A stretch of DNA of 64,000 nt from Allodiplogaster sudhausi (GCA_945643635.1 CALZFC010000067.1:1247001-1311000); one strand, 5' to 3'; numbered from the stretch's first letter, positions 9,789-20,543 are shown. Made by a program: numbers and translations. Notes: generated by a model not told the origin, from the letters alone.

Positions 9789-10920
9789 TTGAGAAGTGAA
9801 AGGGAGAGAGAGTGCACAGAGAAAGAGAGAAGCGGAGCAAGGCGCCGAACCGTCTTGAGCACTTCATCGATTGCGTATAGCATCTCGCGCACGTCGCGCT
9901 TGACCTTTTGCTTCTCCTGAAGATAAGAAAAATTTCTGTCTGTAGACCGTACGCCGTCACCGTGGTTTTGGTCCGAAAAATATTAAATTGCTGTTATTTT
10001 TCATTATAATTCATATTCTTTCTTTAACATTTAAACTTTTGTTAAGGTCAAAAAATTAATTTTTTTTGTTGTTAAATTGCTTTACTAAAAAAAAATTTTT
10101 TTCCGAAATCCACGTGCCGCAAAAATGAGATAGTCGTCGGCGGCGGCCCGTTGAGCGTTGCGTGTTGCCGTGTCTAAAGTCAGAGCCGGATCGGAGCGGA
10201 GTTCCGAAGTTAGTCTTTTACTGAGTCATGTAGTATGTATGTAATATTGTTTGATTCATGATATTGTATAATTAGAATACTAGCCTACGTGAGTCTCGCC
10301 CATTCCATAATGTATATACATATAAGTTTACAAACGGTGAGCTCACATCACTTTGTTCCTTTTTCCCTCGGAAGCGGTCGTCTACCTATATCTCTCTCTC
10401 TCTCTCTGCTCTAATAAACGTCTCCCGCTTCTCACCGCTACCCACACGCACACCTTCCTCTCCGTGTCTGGCGGGACACAACAGCGCAATAAATATGCAA
10501 ATTTAATTAGCTAGCTAAACAATTAAACTAGTAGCCTTTATATAAATCGTACCTGTCGTCCGAGGACATCGGGCGATCGCCATGAGCGGTATGGAAAGCA
10601 GAAGCGAGAATAAGAGCACGGCGGAGATAACTACAAATAATTGATGCGTTGTGGTCTTGTCACGCGTCGCGCGATGAAGGCTGTTGTCTTCTTCTTCATG
10701 TGGCTGGAACAAGCATAAAAAAGCACGATATCTCATGTGTCGAAATTGCATTGATTTTGTTTATAATTTAAAGAAGAAATGCATATGCTCGATTTTAAGG
10801 GATAATCTTGTGTCTAACGTTTGAAAAGGAGCGATTGGAGATTGTCTCGTTCAACTCCGCGCCTCGCCTGATCACTTCAACATCGCTGTCTTCACTACTG
10901 CAGCTTGTCTGGTCGGACAT
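9499..10920 (-). CDS. predicted two-transmembrane coiled-coil protein, multi-exon
   Basis: I do not recognise the family. Exon 1 (10920-10819, 34 codons) begins MSDQTSCSSEDSDVEVIRR. Exon 2 (10703-10553) follows a TTCCAG acceptor and encodes PHEEEDN... then a membrane helix around HQLFVVISAVLLFSLLLSI. Exon 3 (9916-9851, 22 codons) encodes EKQKVKRDVREMLYAIDEVL, a charged amphipathic helix. Exon 4 (9645-9499, 48 residues plus TAA) continues IKRMEETLQRSQILVDSS in the same heptad register, then a second membrane helix (FLISCFLLVLTSSMAIFISL). Exons 1-2 and 3-4 join in phase 0. Exon 2 ends in phase 1 while exon 3 needs phase 0, so a small exon between 9917 and 10552 is probably missing. A topology with two membrane passes flanking a coiled coil is an inference. 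Confidence 0.65.
10163..10483 (+). mobile_element. possible solo LTR inside an intron
   Basis: A 321-bp block opens TGTTGCCGTGTC and closes GGGACACAACA, giving TG...CA ends with a TGTTG/CAACA inverted terminus. It contains an AATAAA signal (about 10412) after a CT tract and has more GC than its surroundings. It sits in the exon 2-3 intron of the two-transmembrane gene. No clean target-site duplication is visible, so the LTR call is tentative. Confidence 0.4.
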
Positions 10921-10948
10921 TCTGGAAGGAATACAGATTTTTATGAGC

Positions 10949-11035
10949 AAAGATATTAATATATATATATATATATATGTATATGTATACATTAAATATA
11001 TGAAATATGTATACATAAATATACATACATACATG
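10949..11035. repeat. (AT)n / ATAC-rich microsatellite
   Basis: AT dinucleotide run followed by imperfect TATGTATAC-type repeats, just upstream of the two-transmembrane gene start. Confidence 0.9.
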
Positions 11036-11458
11036 TTCAGCATCAAAATCACTACTGCAATTTGATAATTAATCGAACCGATCTACCTATGTAATTATAC
11101 ATCTATTAGAATGAGTATTATATTGAAATAGTATAGAAAAAAGTCTGGTATGGAATGAAAGAAACAGTCCGATGAGACGACTGAATTATTGAATGAATGA
11201 GGAAGTGGGGCGGGCATTGCTGGCTGTGATGAGGCGTTCTGCCATAGAGAAAGCGAACTCTTATTTTGGACAAGAGTGAGCATGGAAGAGAGGGTCGATG
11301 AGAGATAGTGTAGGAAGCAGTGGAAGAGAAGAAGAGTGAGAGAGGAGACGCGAGGCGAAGCGTTGTATGATAGAGAGAGAGATTAGGAAAGAGAGGAGGA
11401 GAGGCTAGAGGGGTGAAGAGGTAGAGAAGTTAGAAAAGAGAAAGTGGGAGAGGGACAA

Positions 11459-11463
<5 letters not shown>

Positions 11464-11502
<39 letters not shown>
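11464..11502. repeat. (GA)n microsatellite
   Basis: Perfect GA tract of about 38 bp, with looser GA-rich sequence from 11280 to 11460. Confidence 0.95.
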
Positions 11503-11504
<2 letters not shown>

Positions 11505-12145
11505 ACTGAAGAGGGGGATGACAGGGAGAATTTATCCGAGATGTGGGGCAGGTGAAGGGTCTCAAGGTTGCATTGCTCCCGGCAAACAATTAATGCATGC
11601 TCAAATTACCGACGTTTTCAAGTATGTTGGGCACTCTCATTCTCGAGTGGAAACACAAGCCAACTGCGATGAGAGTGCGAAGGGCAGCAGAAATTGCGAA
11701 ATTTCACATAATATTTTGGTAATCGCACTCTTTTAGTAATATTTCGTACTATGCGGAACTAAAAAAGAAGAAATTGCAAACCATAAGCATGTTGAAAATC
11801 AAGTAGAGTAAAAGTGGATAATGGTGTTATAGGCAGGATGGGGAGAGAGCAAGAGGGAGAGAGAGAGATAGGAAGAGAGCAAGAGGGAGAGAGGTTAGAA
11901 AAGAGCAAGAGGGAGAGAGAGAGAGAGAGAGTGAGTGAAAGAGGGGGAGACTTTTATGGCGGCTATGATATGAAAGTTGAACGATTGCAGCAGGATATAT
12001 TCGACGATGTAAATGGCTATTGTATAAGTAAAAAGAATTTTGTACCAATTAGTTGTGAAATTTAAAAAGGAAAATAATTCATATGTTGAAAATAATAACC
12101 TGTCCATGGTGAAACCATTATTCTTAATGTTTATTTTTCATTTTT

Positions 12146-12226
12146 TTGGAGCGATTCATCGGATGATCGAGCGAAGAAACGGACACAACGTTTATATTGC
12201 GGTGTGAAGTTCGCAAACCATCGGGT
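12146..12226 (-). promoter_or_regulatory. PSE-like/TATA small-RNA promoter unit L11
   Basis: Minus strand: ACCCGATGGTTTGCGAAC from 12226, TATAAA at 12196-12191, and CGAT gives a predicted 5' U at 12166 (30 nt). Confidence 0.5.
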
Positions 12227-13621
12227 CAACAAATCGGCTTTTAATTAATTGATTCGACGACAGTGATATACTTATTTATGCTCCTCTCTGCAATGCATGA
12301 TCATATTTGAGAAGGTATTCTAAAGAATAATATAGTTGCATAATTTTCACGTGAATTTAACACATCAACGCTTCAATATCTTCTACATAGGGGTCAACGT
12401 TGAATTAAGAAATATAAAGTAACGCATGGAGCAAGAAAAGAAGGGAGTTTAAAAACTGTGTAGAAGTGAGACATACAGCAGAGAGATAGAGGGAGAGAGA
12501 GAGAGCGGGAAGGAGAAAGAGTGAAGACAGAGGCAGACAGTTGATTAAATTAATACTGATTGTTACGCATACCTAATATGAAGGCCTGTTCAGGTGAGGA
12601 CAAAGTAGAAAACAAATTAATTAACGAATAAGCCCCAACTGTAATTTCTATAGCTGATATCAAAAACGATGGATGGAGGGAACTTATGGCCACCACCGAA
12701 TAAGGGAAGCTAATTTAAAACTAACAAGTGATATAACATTTGTCATCATTAAGATTTATTCGAATCCCCCCGCAGGTCAAAATCTATCAACAGAAATGCC
12801 TCCAATGCCGTTTTAAGACTACGCGCAGTGTGCAATCCACCGGTCGCAAAAAAAACATTATTAAATTTTCATCATTTGCAAAATTTATTGAAAATTAAAA
12901 ATATAAAAGAAATGTATCAGTTAAAAACGAATGCGCACGCATGCAAATTTTATCGTGGTAAAGAATTATGAGATCGAGCTGCTGGCTCTCCATTTTCCCA
13001 CGGTGCCTTTTGAGTATTTACGAGTAGCGTGCGATTGTTGATATTGGAGGAAGCAAATTCAACTTGTATGCTCTTTCGAAAGGAAGTAGGAGAAATATTT
13101 CTTTGATCATCTTTTTAAAGTATCTATGTGTGTAGCTGCAAACTTCTCAGCAATAGTATTTTTAAAAGTTCATAAATCCACCGTATTTTCTTGAGAATAA
13201 AAATACTGTCGCTTCAAAAAGACATATACATTTAAGAAAAAAAAACATTGATTTTTTTTTAAAGCGAGAGAGAAAGAAAGAGAGAGAGAGAGCGAGTAAT
13301 AGAAAGAGAGAGAGAAAGAGTCTGACTTTGGAAAGCTAAATTATCATAAATAAGTGACGTGAAACCAGATTTACAATAAACCACTCAAGATCCGTTTGGA
13401 ATCAAGAAATTAGTACATTGTTAATGAGTAAAATTAACTGGTCGCGAAAAAACTTGCAAATTAATCAATTTAACAATTTAAAAATTGTTTTTTTTTAATG
13501 AGAGAAATCAGAGATATAACAGAAATCCATAAAACGGTTGTAATCCACCGAGGTTACAAATCGCTACTATATAATTCCATTCGGCTTAATTCGTACGACG
13601 AAACATTAAATGTTATTTCAT

Positions 13622-13702
13622 TTTCGTTCCTTCTTTCAGTTATCAAGAGAAGAAAAGGACTCATCGAATACATAATGGTGTAACGGGCACAAACCACAGG
13701 GT
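13622..13702 (-). promoter_or_regulatory. PSE-like/TATA small-RNA promoter unit L12
   Basis: Minus strand: ACCCTGTGGTTTGTGCCCGT from 13702, TATGTA at 13674-13669, and TGAT gives a predicted 5' U at 13642. Shares TTCTCTTGAT with L4, then diverges. Confidence 0.6.
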
Positions 13703-13930
13703 CAACAACTCACTTCCATATCATAATACTAATTTCTGTACGAATATAAACTTATCGCCTGATCATATTTCAGAGTATTTCAAAAACTTGATATCTTAGC
13801 GTATTTTCTCGAGAAAAAACAGTAAACACATCAGTAACTCATATGGAGGTGTGCTTTCTAGGAAAAATAAACTAATGCCTTGAGATTTAAAAAAAAAGTG
13901 GAGTTTAGCGATTATATGGAAGAGAGAGAC

Positions 13931-13968
<38 letters not shown>

Positions 13969-14059
13969 AGAAAATAGTACAAACAGTAAAATATCTGGTG
14001 TTATTTTTTTCCGAATGAGAAGCTTACATAATTATTCTTTTCCTTCTTACGTTCAGCAA

Positions 14060-14140
14060 ATGGTCGACTGCGGGCAGAAATCAAAAATGGGGGATGACTT
14101 ATCGATTATACTTCAATGTAACTGTCGCAACCCACGGGGT
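14060..14140 (-). promoter_or_regulatory. PSE-like/TATA small-RNA promoter unit L13
   Basis: Minus strand: ACCCCGTGGGTTGCGAC from 14140, TATAAT at 14110-14105, and TGAT gives a predicted 5' U at 14080 (30 nt). Confidence 0.5.
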
Positions 14141-14163
14141 AAAAAATAGACTGAAGTATTGCA

Positions 14164-14446
14164 TTAAAGGAGGTATCCGGGGAATAATTAACATGTCTTT
14201 TTTTGTGTGGATAAGCTCATCTTGGCTTAAAACATAAATACAGAAAGTTTGAGCGATTTTCACCCATTACTTTCTGAGCAATAGTAACGTGAAAACTGGC
14301 GGGTAGAGAATTGGTTATGGTAGGTCATGGGCGCCCTCCTATTTCACATGCTCTCTCGACCGATCGACAGGCAACTTTATGAGCGCGCGCATTCAAACCT
14401 GCTCTCTAGCGTTACTGTATAATTATTCGCCGGATACTTATTTTAA
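14164..14446. mobile_element. MITE with TTAA-type ends and 25-bp terminal inverted repeats
   Basis: Left end TTAAAGGAGGTATCCGG and right end CGGATACTTATTTTAA form imperfect terminal inverted repeats that continue inward as GAATAATTA/TAATTATTC. Both ends carry TTAA, as in piggyBac-type insertions. It is 283 bp with no coding capacity. A partner copy with a better right end is at 58945-59180. Confidence 0.7.
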
Positions 14447-14487
14447 GATAAAAAAAAAAGTTTAGCGACAGTATGGAAGTGAGACTT

Positions 14488-14525
<38 letters not shown>

Positions 14526-15283
14526 CAGGTAGAGACCGAGACTGAGAGAAGAAAGAGATAAAAAGGAGAGAGAAGGTAAGAAAAGTTGAACCTTGGATTG
14601 CAATAGAACAAGCTTGAGAAAAGATAAACACAATTACTCTTACTGACATACTTTTTCTTTGAGACGAACAAAATAAATCCAAATACAATTACTGTTCGCA
14701 TTCACCATGTATTTAATGTAATCGAAAACACTCCACATTCCCGTGTTTTACATCAACACACTTGAAAGATAAGCGAATAGACAGTTCGACAATAAATTAT
14801 AACTCGTTTGCCGGTAGCTGTAAAGCCTCAATCAAACTATATATGTAGAATAAAAACACGTGTTCTTTGCACAATTCTTTGCAGTTTGTTGCTTTTTTCT
14901 ATTTGTATTTCTTGGAATGCATTTTTAATCATGTTTGATAGATGAATATTCTGGCCAGGACTGCGGAATTTCGGTCGCGTTCTCATTTTTAACCGTTGGG
15001 CGTTATATTAAATTTTTTTTTCTTGTTTCAAATGTACAATTCAGTATTCTTGATCGTTGCATGTATGAATAGGGTTTTTTCTTCTTCTTTTAAATTGCTT
15101 GGCCATTAATCATCAGCTAGAGTGCAAATCTCGATTTGTTTCAATTCGACTCTCGTCGCTCTCAGGGATGCTTCAGAAATTGTGCGCTCAATTCATCCAT
15201 CATTCAGATCTACATTAATAGATCTGTCTCCATGTCCGTATAATGCCCCTTTTGCTTCTTGTCTTCTCATCCTCTTTTGCTGA

Positions 15284-15289
<6 letters not shown>

Positions 15290-15318
<29 letters not shown>

Positions 15319-15358
15319 TTTCTCTCTCTCTCTCACTCTCTCTCTCTCTCTCTTATCT
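15290..15358. repeat. (CT)n microsatellite
   Basis: CT dinucleotide tract with a few interruptions. Confidence 0.95.
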
Positions 15359-15654
15359 CCCCTTCTTCTGATTGCGCTAATTCATATGAAGATGACAGAT
15401 TCGTCTTGCTCTTTCTCGCTCTCTCTCTCTCTCCGCCTATCTTGCTCCCTCCCTCTGTCTCTGCCTCTCTCTCAATCTCCAATTTTCCTTTGTTGTTATT
15501 TTCATGACTAATTCATAATTTTTTTCTGAAGTATAAAATATCCTCACTATACTGTATATGTAGTAGCCATTGAATTTACGGTTCAGGAGAAATTCATTAA
15601 TCTATTTTTTTTAGTTTGTACACATGTCAAATCAAATATATAAATGCAATCGAT

Positions 15655-15728
15655 TTGATCGGCGATTTACATCGCTATATATTTGATGAGGCCTCGTTCC
15701 AGTTTGCTGGTGAGAAGGTGATCTGTTG
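15655..15728 (+). promoter_or_regulatory. TATA/initiation unit L14 (PSE degenerate)
   Basis: TATATA at 15676-15681 and TGCT gives a T at 15708 (32 nt). Identical to L16 over CCTCGTTCCAGTTTGCT and different after it. The GGTGGTT box itself is lost. Confidence 0.4.
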
Positions 15729-16547
15729 TTGTGAAGAAAGAAGAAAATTATGAATAGTTCACTTTTCGTTCAACAAGAACATGTATTCATATTAGAAATT
15801 ATTGTTTGAAAAAAAATTTTTTTTTTACTCTTTTACTTGTAAGTTGGTCTCTGGCCATTGCAATCTTCCGCTCAGTGTCCACGACCATGCTGGCCGTCCA
15901 GATCAACAATACTATTATTTTGTTCAGGTGTTGCTCTATATATTTTATTTCATTTTTATTCTTTCAATGAACATCACGAAAAGCGGACCCGCCGGTTTAG
16001 CTTGCAGCGTAAGCAATAAAAGGTTGGGCAGCTCGTTCGAAAGCGATTCTGCAATATCCGTGACTTCCATTAAAAAAAAAATATTTCAACGAAACAATAT
16101 TTCACTGCATATGTATGTATTTCACTGAAAACATCCTGTAACATTAACACGTTATTGTAAGAAATTAGAGAAGCAGAACATCTTAATTTTGAGATTTAAG
16201 AAAATAATGTATTTTAGTTTCGAACACGATTTCATCAAGTTTCCTTCCAGAATGGGCGCTCATTTGGCCAACCCCGTGAAGCTGCCAATCATCATAGATG
16301 GTTTTACAACAAGAACAAAAAACAAAAAAAAACATTTAAATGTCGCACCTAACGATAATAAATATGAACACGGCTGAAGTGGTCGCATTTAAATTGAGCC
16401 CTCCGAGCAATATCGGAGATCTCGCTAAAAAAAAACAACACGACTTCACTTATTCTAAATTCTTCTAATGAAAACCGTCCTGATGGCGGGCAAAGAGAGC
16501 GTTTGCTCCGAATTTACAGTAGTATTATATTAAGTAATTTTCATTGT

Positions 16548-16628
16548 ATACATTATCTTTTGCGAAAATCAATATCTCAGCGATTTTCATGGAATTATAC
16601 GAGCGGGGGTGACAAAAAGCACCGGGTT
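16548..16628 (-). promoter_or_regulatory. PSE-like/TATA small-RNA promoter unit L15
   Basis: Minus strand: AACCCGGTGCTTTTTGTCAC from 16628, TATAAT at 16599-16594, and TGAT gives a predicted 5' U at 16568. Family B. Confidence 0.52.
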
Positions 16629-17054
16629 CGTCTCGATCGATCATTTCTCAGAAATATAAGTTGGAAAATACAAAAGCAATAAAAGTCAAAGAATTACGCA
16701 AAGAACAGGTTTTTTTCTGCTTCTTCATCAACGTTTTGATTGAAGTTTCATTGTTTCCGGAAAAAAAAGGAATTCATTAACAGTTTAACTGTTTCTTCGT
16801 TTATCAGGCCACTTTGAAGATGGATCAGATCACATGTGAGTATGATCGCTTACATTTGTTCATTCTGGATATGTATGTGTGTCTTAATCTACTCTCAACA
16901 ACGCGGAGATCAGGAGGGCCAAAGAAAAACGGTTGCGTCAAAAAAATTACGAAAAGTAGTTTGACAAACTGACAAAAAAGAAAGGAACCGTGTGCTGCTC
17001 TCAAATGCTTCATCTGGCTGAAAGAGTTTAGTCATAAGGTCTGAGAGAGTGATC

Positions 17055-17057
<3 letters not shown>

Positions 17058-17087
<30 letters not shown>

Positions 17088-17115
17088 GGAGAGGGAGAGG
17101 GAGAGAGGGAGGGAG
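17058..17115. repeat. (GA)n microsatellite
   Basis: GA/GGA tract. A second tract lies at 17251-17272. Confidence 0.9.
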
Positions 17116-17897
17116 AGAAAGATAGAAACATAGAGAAAGGTGGACCATGACTTCCTCCTTGTGCCTTTTCAGACTTGTTTCAACTCGTAGATGAAGCGGG
17201 CAAGAGAGAGTATCAGAGGAATTGATGATGAATAGGGAGAAGTTTGAAGAGAGAGAGAGAGAGAGAGAGAGAAGAAAGATAGATAGCGAGCGGGAAAGGG
17301 AGTGTTAGAGAACAAGTTGATGAAGACAAGGAGGATATAATAATGAAGAGGTACCTGAATCAGAAAGCCCGTTGTCCATATCTGTCTCGCATCGCTCAAC
17401 ATTTTCTTTCACACTCTCCATCACTGCCTCTCTCTCTCTCGCGCCCCTCCATCTTTCTTTCTCTCTTTCTTTCTCTCTCTCTACCTTTCCTTCTATCCCT
17501 CTCTCTCACGAAGTGTGCCAAACTCATCAGGCAACTCTTACTTTTGCCAACCGAGAGATTCCAGATTTGGCTGTCCCGATGGTCTGCGTAATGGAATATA
17601 GAAAGTGTGAATAGTGCTCTACTTTACTGAGATTGATCTGCGGCTGTTGTCTGCCATTAGATTACAAGGTATTCGGCATCTTTTTATTCCCTATCAATTC
17701 TTTTCTCTGCTCTCTCTCTCTCTCTCTTCTCTCTTTCCTTGTTCTTCCCGTGTCATGTTTCACTCTCTCCCTCTTGTCTCCCTATCCTATTCTCTCCCTC
17801 TTTCTGATGTCTTCCCCATTCTACCATTCCTCTGTCTTCTCATCTAATCAGTCTGAGGCATCTTCCTCCATGCCCGTCTCCTCCTTAACATCACAGC

Positions 17898-17898
<1 letters not shown>

Positions 17899-17942
<44 letters not shown>
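17899..17942. repeat. (CT)n microsatellite
   Basis: CT tract ending about 25 bp before unit L16. Confidence 0.9.
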
Positions 17943-17945
<3 letters not shown>

Positions 17946-17965
17946 TTCTCTCTTCTCTATGGTAA

Positions 17966-18045
17966 GCGGTGGTTTTCGCCCGTTACATCGCTTTATACTC
18001 AAATGAGACCTCGTTCCAGTTTGCTGAAATGGTGGTCCGATCTAG
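17966..18045 (+). promoter_or_regulatory. PSE-like/TATA small-RNA promoter unit L16
   Basis: GCGGTGGTTTTCGCCCGTT at 17966, TATACT at 17994-17999, and TGCT gives a predicted 5' U at 18025 (31 nt). Shares the 5' leader of L14 but not the sequence after the T. Confidence 0.58.
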
Positions 18046-18195
18046 TAAAGAAAGAATGAATTTATGAAGAGTTAACTTTTCGGGTAAAGAAATGAGCGTA
18101 ATTCAATTGGACGCTTCTAGCAAAAATCAGAGATCTCTGAGCAAAGTAAAAAAATATGCGTGCGCATTAGCGAATTTCGTAAGGAGACACTTGAA

Positions 18196-18281
18196 CAAAT
18201 TTGAGGGGGCGCTCTATCAAATTACATACATGAAGAGGCACTCGAGATATTACAAGCGGGCGTGAGGAAGAGCACCTGGTT
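18196..18281 (-). promoter_or_regulatory. PSE-like/TATA small-RNA promoter unit L17
   Basis: Minus strand: AACCAGGTGCTCTTCCTCAC from 18281, TAATAT at 18252-18247, and TGAT gives a T at 18216 (36 nt; 4-nt insertion relative to L18). Shares AATTTGATAG with L18, then diverges. Confidence 0.42.
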
Positions 18282-18526
18282 CGTATCGATCGATCATTGC
18301 CGAGAAATTAAATAGATAAAAGAAAAGCAATAAACTACAAAGAATTACGCAAACAACACCTTTTTTCTTCTTCATCAAAGTTTTGATTGTGGTTTCATGT
18401 CAGCCGAAAAACGGAATTCATTAACAGTTTAACAGTTTCATCGTTTATCGGGTCACTGTGTCTTTGGATCGGATCATATTTGAGTGGTTTCGCTCCTTGG
18501 ATGAAAAATTTTATACTGATAATATG

Positions 18527-18606
18527 ACCTTGTGGTTTTTTCCGGCGAAAATGTGCTACATATTTTTTAATGCAATTGTCGATGATACAATGGCGCAATA
18601 GTTTTA
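18527..18606 (+). promoter_or_regulatory. PSE-like/TATA unit L19
   Basis: ACCTTGTGGTTTTTTCCGG at 18527, TACATA at 18557-18562, and TGAT with its T at 18586 (29 nt). Weaker copy. Confidence 0.35.
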
Positions 18607-18823
18607 CCTTTTTTGACATTTGTGACGTTCGCCATTCATCGTTTTTAAGCATTTTTACACTCTGTTTACATATGCAAATGACTCGGTGTAATATGAATGA
18701 CTTCGTTCTGTTTGCTAAAATAAAGCCGGCTTTATTTTTACTCCAAGAAAACTGCCTGCGTGTATCTCGATATATGTAACCAAGTAAACAACGAAGGAAG
18801 CACCTATGAGAGGCCCCCTAATT

Positions 18824-18877
18824 ATGCTCCCAATTAGGCTCCTAATTAGGCTCATGATTATGAGGGGGGGGGGGGGG
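18824..18877. repeat. CTAATTAGGCTC short tandem repeat and 14-nt poly(G)
   Basis: Three to four degenerate copies of CCTAATTAGGCT, followed by a run of 14 G at 18864-18877. It lies about 30 bp beyond the stop codon of the secreted-peptide gene, on its 3' side. Confidence 0.75.
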
Positions 18878-18907
18878 CGAGTAAAGCGGGCACTTTCCGG
18901 ATTCATG

Positions 18908-19117
18908 CTAACGGCCACTTCCTCCGGTTCCGGCGAAGGTCGCCGCTTGCTTGGCGTTCACGCCGTTGTCACCGTGGTCGGAGACACCCTGCATTTAGAA
19001 AATATAGAAAGAGAAAGAGAGAGAGATAGAGAGAGAGAATGGCAGACATAGATGAGACGAGAGAGAGAGAGGGACAGACAGACAGATATGACGAGAGAGC
19101 TTGAGAGATAGAGAATG

Positions 19118-19171
<54 letters not shown>

Positions 19172-19279
19172 CTAAGCTAAGATGAAGCTTACCCATCCCC
19201 ACCACTGCGCGTCGGTGTTGGCGATGAGCGCAGCCATGATAACGAAGAGAGCGAGGAAGAGCGAGAGGAGGGAAGACAT
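18908..19279 (-). CDS. small secreted peptide precursor, 55 residues, two exons
   Basis: Exon 1 (19279-19193, 29 codons) encodes a clean signal peptide: MSSLLSLFLALFVIMAALIA, then NTDA and QWWGW. The donor is GTAAGC. Exon 2 (18988-18908) follows a CCCTGCATTTAG/GCAG-type region on the opposite strand. It joins in phase 0 and encodes GVSDHGDNGVNAKQ, then AATFAGTGGSGR and TAG. A TATA box (TATAAAA, minus strand) lies at 19360-19354, about 75 bp upstream of the ATG. The mature peptide begins near QWW, reminiscent of nematode Trp/Gly-rich neuropeptide-like or antimicrobial (NLP/CNC) peptides, but the tail is not a run of Gly-Tyr repeats, so that family link is only a suggestion. The intron is filled with a GA repeat. 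Confidence 0.75.
18996..19171. repeat. GA-rich tracts in the secreted-peptide intron
   Basis: Interrupted GA repeats, longest at 19108-19171, fill most of the 204-bp intron. Confidence 0.9.
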
Positions 19280-19353
19280 GATTTTCGGTGCGGTTAAGAG
19301 TGCCGTTTAGTAAAGCTCGAACGAGGAGGCTTTCATCCGAAGGTCTGCCGTGT

Positions 19354-19360
19354 TTTTATA
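19354..19360 (-). promoter_or_regulatory. TATA box of the secreted-peptide gene
   Basis: TATAAAA on the minus strand about 75 bp before the ATG. It gives a 5' UTR of roughly 45 nt if initiation is about 30 bp downstream. Confidence 0.6.
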
Positions 19361-19476
19361 CTCGTCTTGTGGAGAAGTTGTCCTTTCAGTCTCAGACAGT
19401 TTTTTGTTGCAATAATTCTTTTCCACGTCTCAGAGTGAACTCGAAAGATTCGTTTACTCTATGTCAGTCTTAAGGC

Positions 19477-19560
19477 TTTTCTCACTCTCTCTCTCTCGCT
19501 CTCTCGCTCTCTCTCTCTCTTGCTCTTTCTCTCTCTTTCTCTTTCTCTCTTCCCCTTTTT
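19477..19560. repeat. (CT)n microsatellite
   Basis: CT-rich tract upstream of the secreted-peptide gene. Confidence 0.9.
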
Positions 19561-19798
19561 CCCCTTTCCATCACGCTTGTACCAACATTCACGCCTCATC
19601 TATTCCCGATTTTTGGACCTCTTACATTCGATGTACATACAAACATAGTAACTCCTTCGCGCTCACGAGTCGCGAAAACAAATTCAGCAAATGTTTACTC
19701 TCATTCACTGTCATTTTCTGTCCCGCACAAAATGGGCGCAGTCAAGTGCAAGTTTTGTTGAAACTTACACTGAATGTTTGTAATACCGTTTAATGCCT

Positions 19799-19888
19799 AT
19801 CTCTCTCTCTCTCTCGCTCTCTCTTACTCTCTCTCTCTCTCTTTCTCTCCCTCTCTTTCTCTCTCTCTGTCTCTCCCTCCCTCTCTTC

Positions 19889-19930
<42 letters not shown>

Positions 19931-20078
19931 CTCTCTCTCAGCAATAAAACATGAGATACGTACTTCACCGCCGCCGAGAAAAGGCGACTGTACTACTTCT
20001 CGAGCCAACTGTCCAAGCAACAGCCAGCAGACAATTATTCCCGAAGAATCTATCCGAGCATAAAGAGCAAAAAGTAGT

Positions 20079-20119
<41 letters not shown>

Positions 20120-20121
20120 CT
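19799..20121. repeat. two long (CT)n tracts
   Basis: Tracts at 19799-19940 and 20085-20121, separated by non-repetitive sequence. They generate Arg/Glu- and Ser/Leu-rich spurious ORFs. Confidence 0.95.
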
Positions 20122-20457
20122 CAATTTTTGCCTTACCTCTTATATGTAAATTCAGAATGTCTCAATCTCTCTGTTCTACTGTGTAAGGATTCCAATCGAA
20201 ATTTGCACTTTCGACCCGTTCTGGATACGAACAAAGACATATCTACGTTTTATTATGGTGATCATTGCTTTACTGTGATGTTTATCTTGCAGCAAATCAT
20301 TTCAGCATGCCTGTTTAAGAAGAAAGTTACGGCTATTTTGGTGCAAATTCCAATGAAGAGTTGCTAGCAGGGAATAGTTTTTTTTATTGTATATTAAATA
20401 ATTTTTTATATTAAATATCCTTTTTACAACTAATATTTTTTTAAATATGTATCATTG

Positions 20458-20543
20458 TATTTCGTTGCAAGCCGCCTATCAAATTATATGAGGAGGCACA
20501 TGAAATTATACGAGCGGGCGTGAGTGAGGAAAAGCACCGGATT
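20458..20543 (-). promoter_or_regulatory. PSE-like/TATA small-RNA promoter unit L18
   Basis: Minus strand: AATCCGGTGCTTTTCCTCAC from 20543, TATAAT at 20510-20505, and TGAT gives a predicted 5' U at 20478. Family B. Confidence 0.57.

Larger units (their letters stand above)
11065..18526. other. repeat-rich stretch without convincing protein genes
   Basis: Holds PSE-TATA units L11-L18, a TTAA-flanked MITE and many GA/CT tracts. Long ORFs are read-throughs of CT tracts. Two short GC-richer islands at 15865-15930 and 15967-16060, plus one at 16250-16300 after a TTCCTTCCAG acceptor-like site, could be exons of an unrecognised gene, but I could not join them in a consistent phase. Confidence 0.5.

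Noticed and set aside
9641..9892. Ser/Leu-rich and Arg/Glu-rich ORFs across CT/GA tracts (also 19461-20020, 21442-21935, 60405-60868 and others)
   Set aside because: They are translations of dinucleotide repeats. Only the short non-repetitive ends at 9499-9645 and 9851-9916 were kept as exons.
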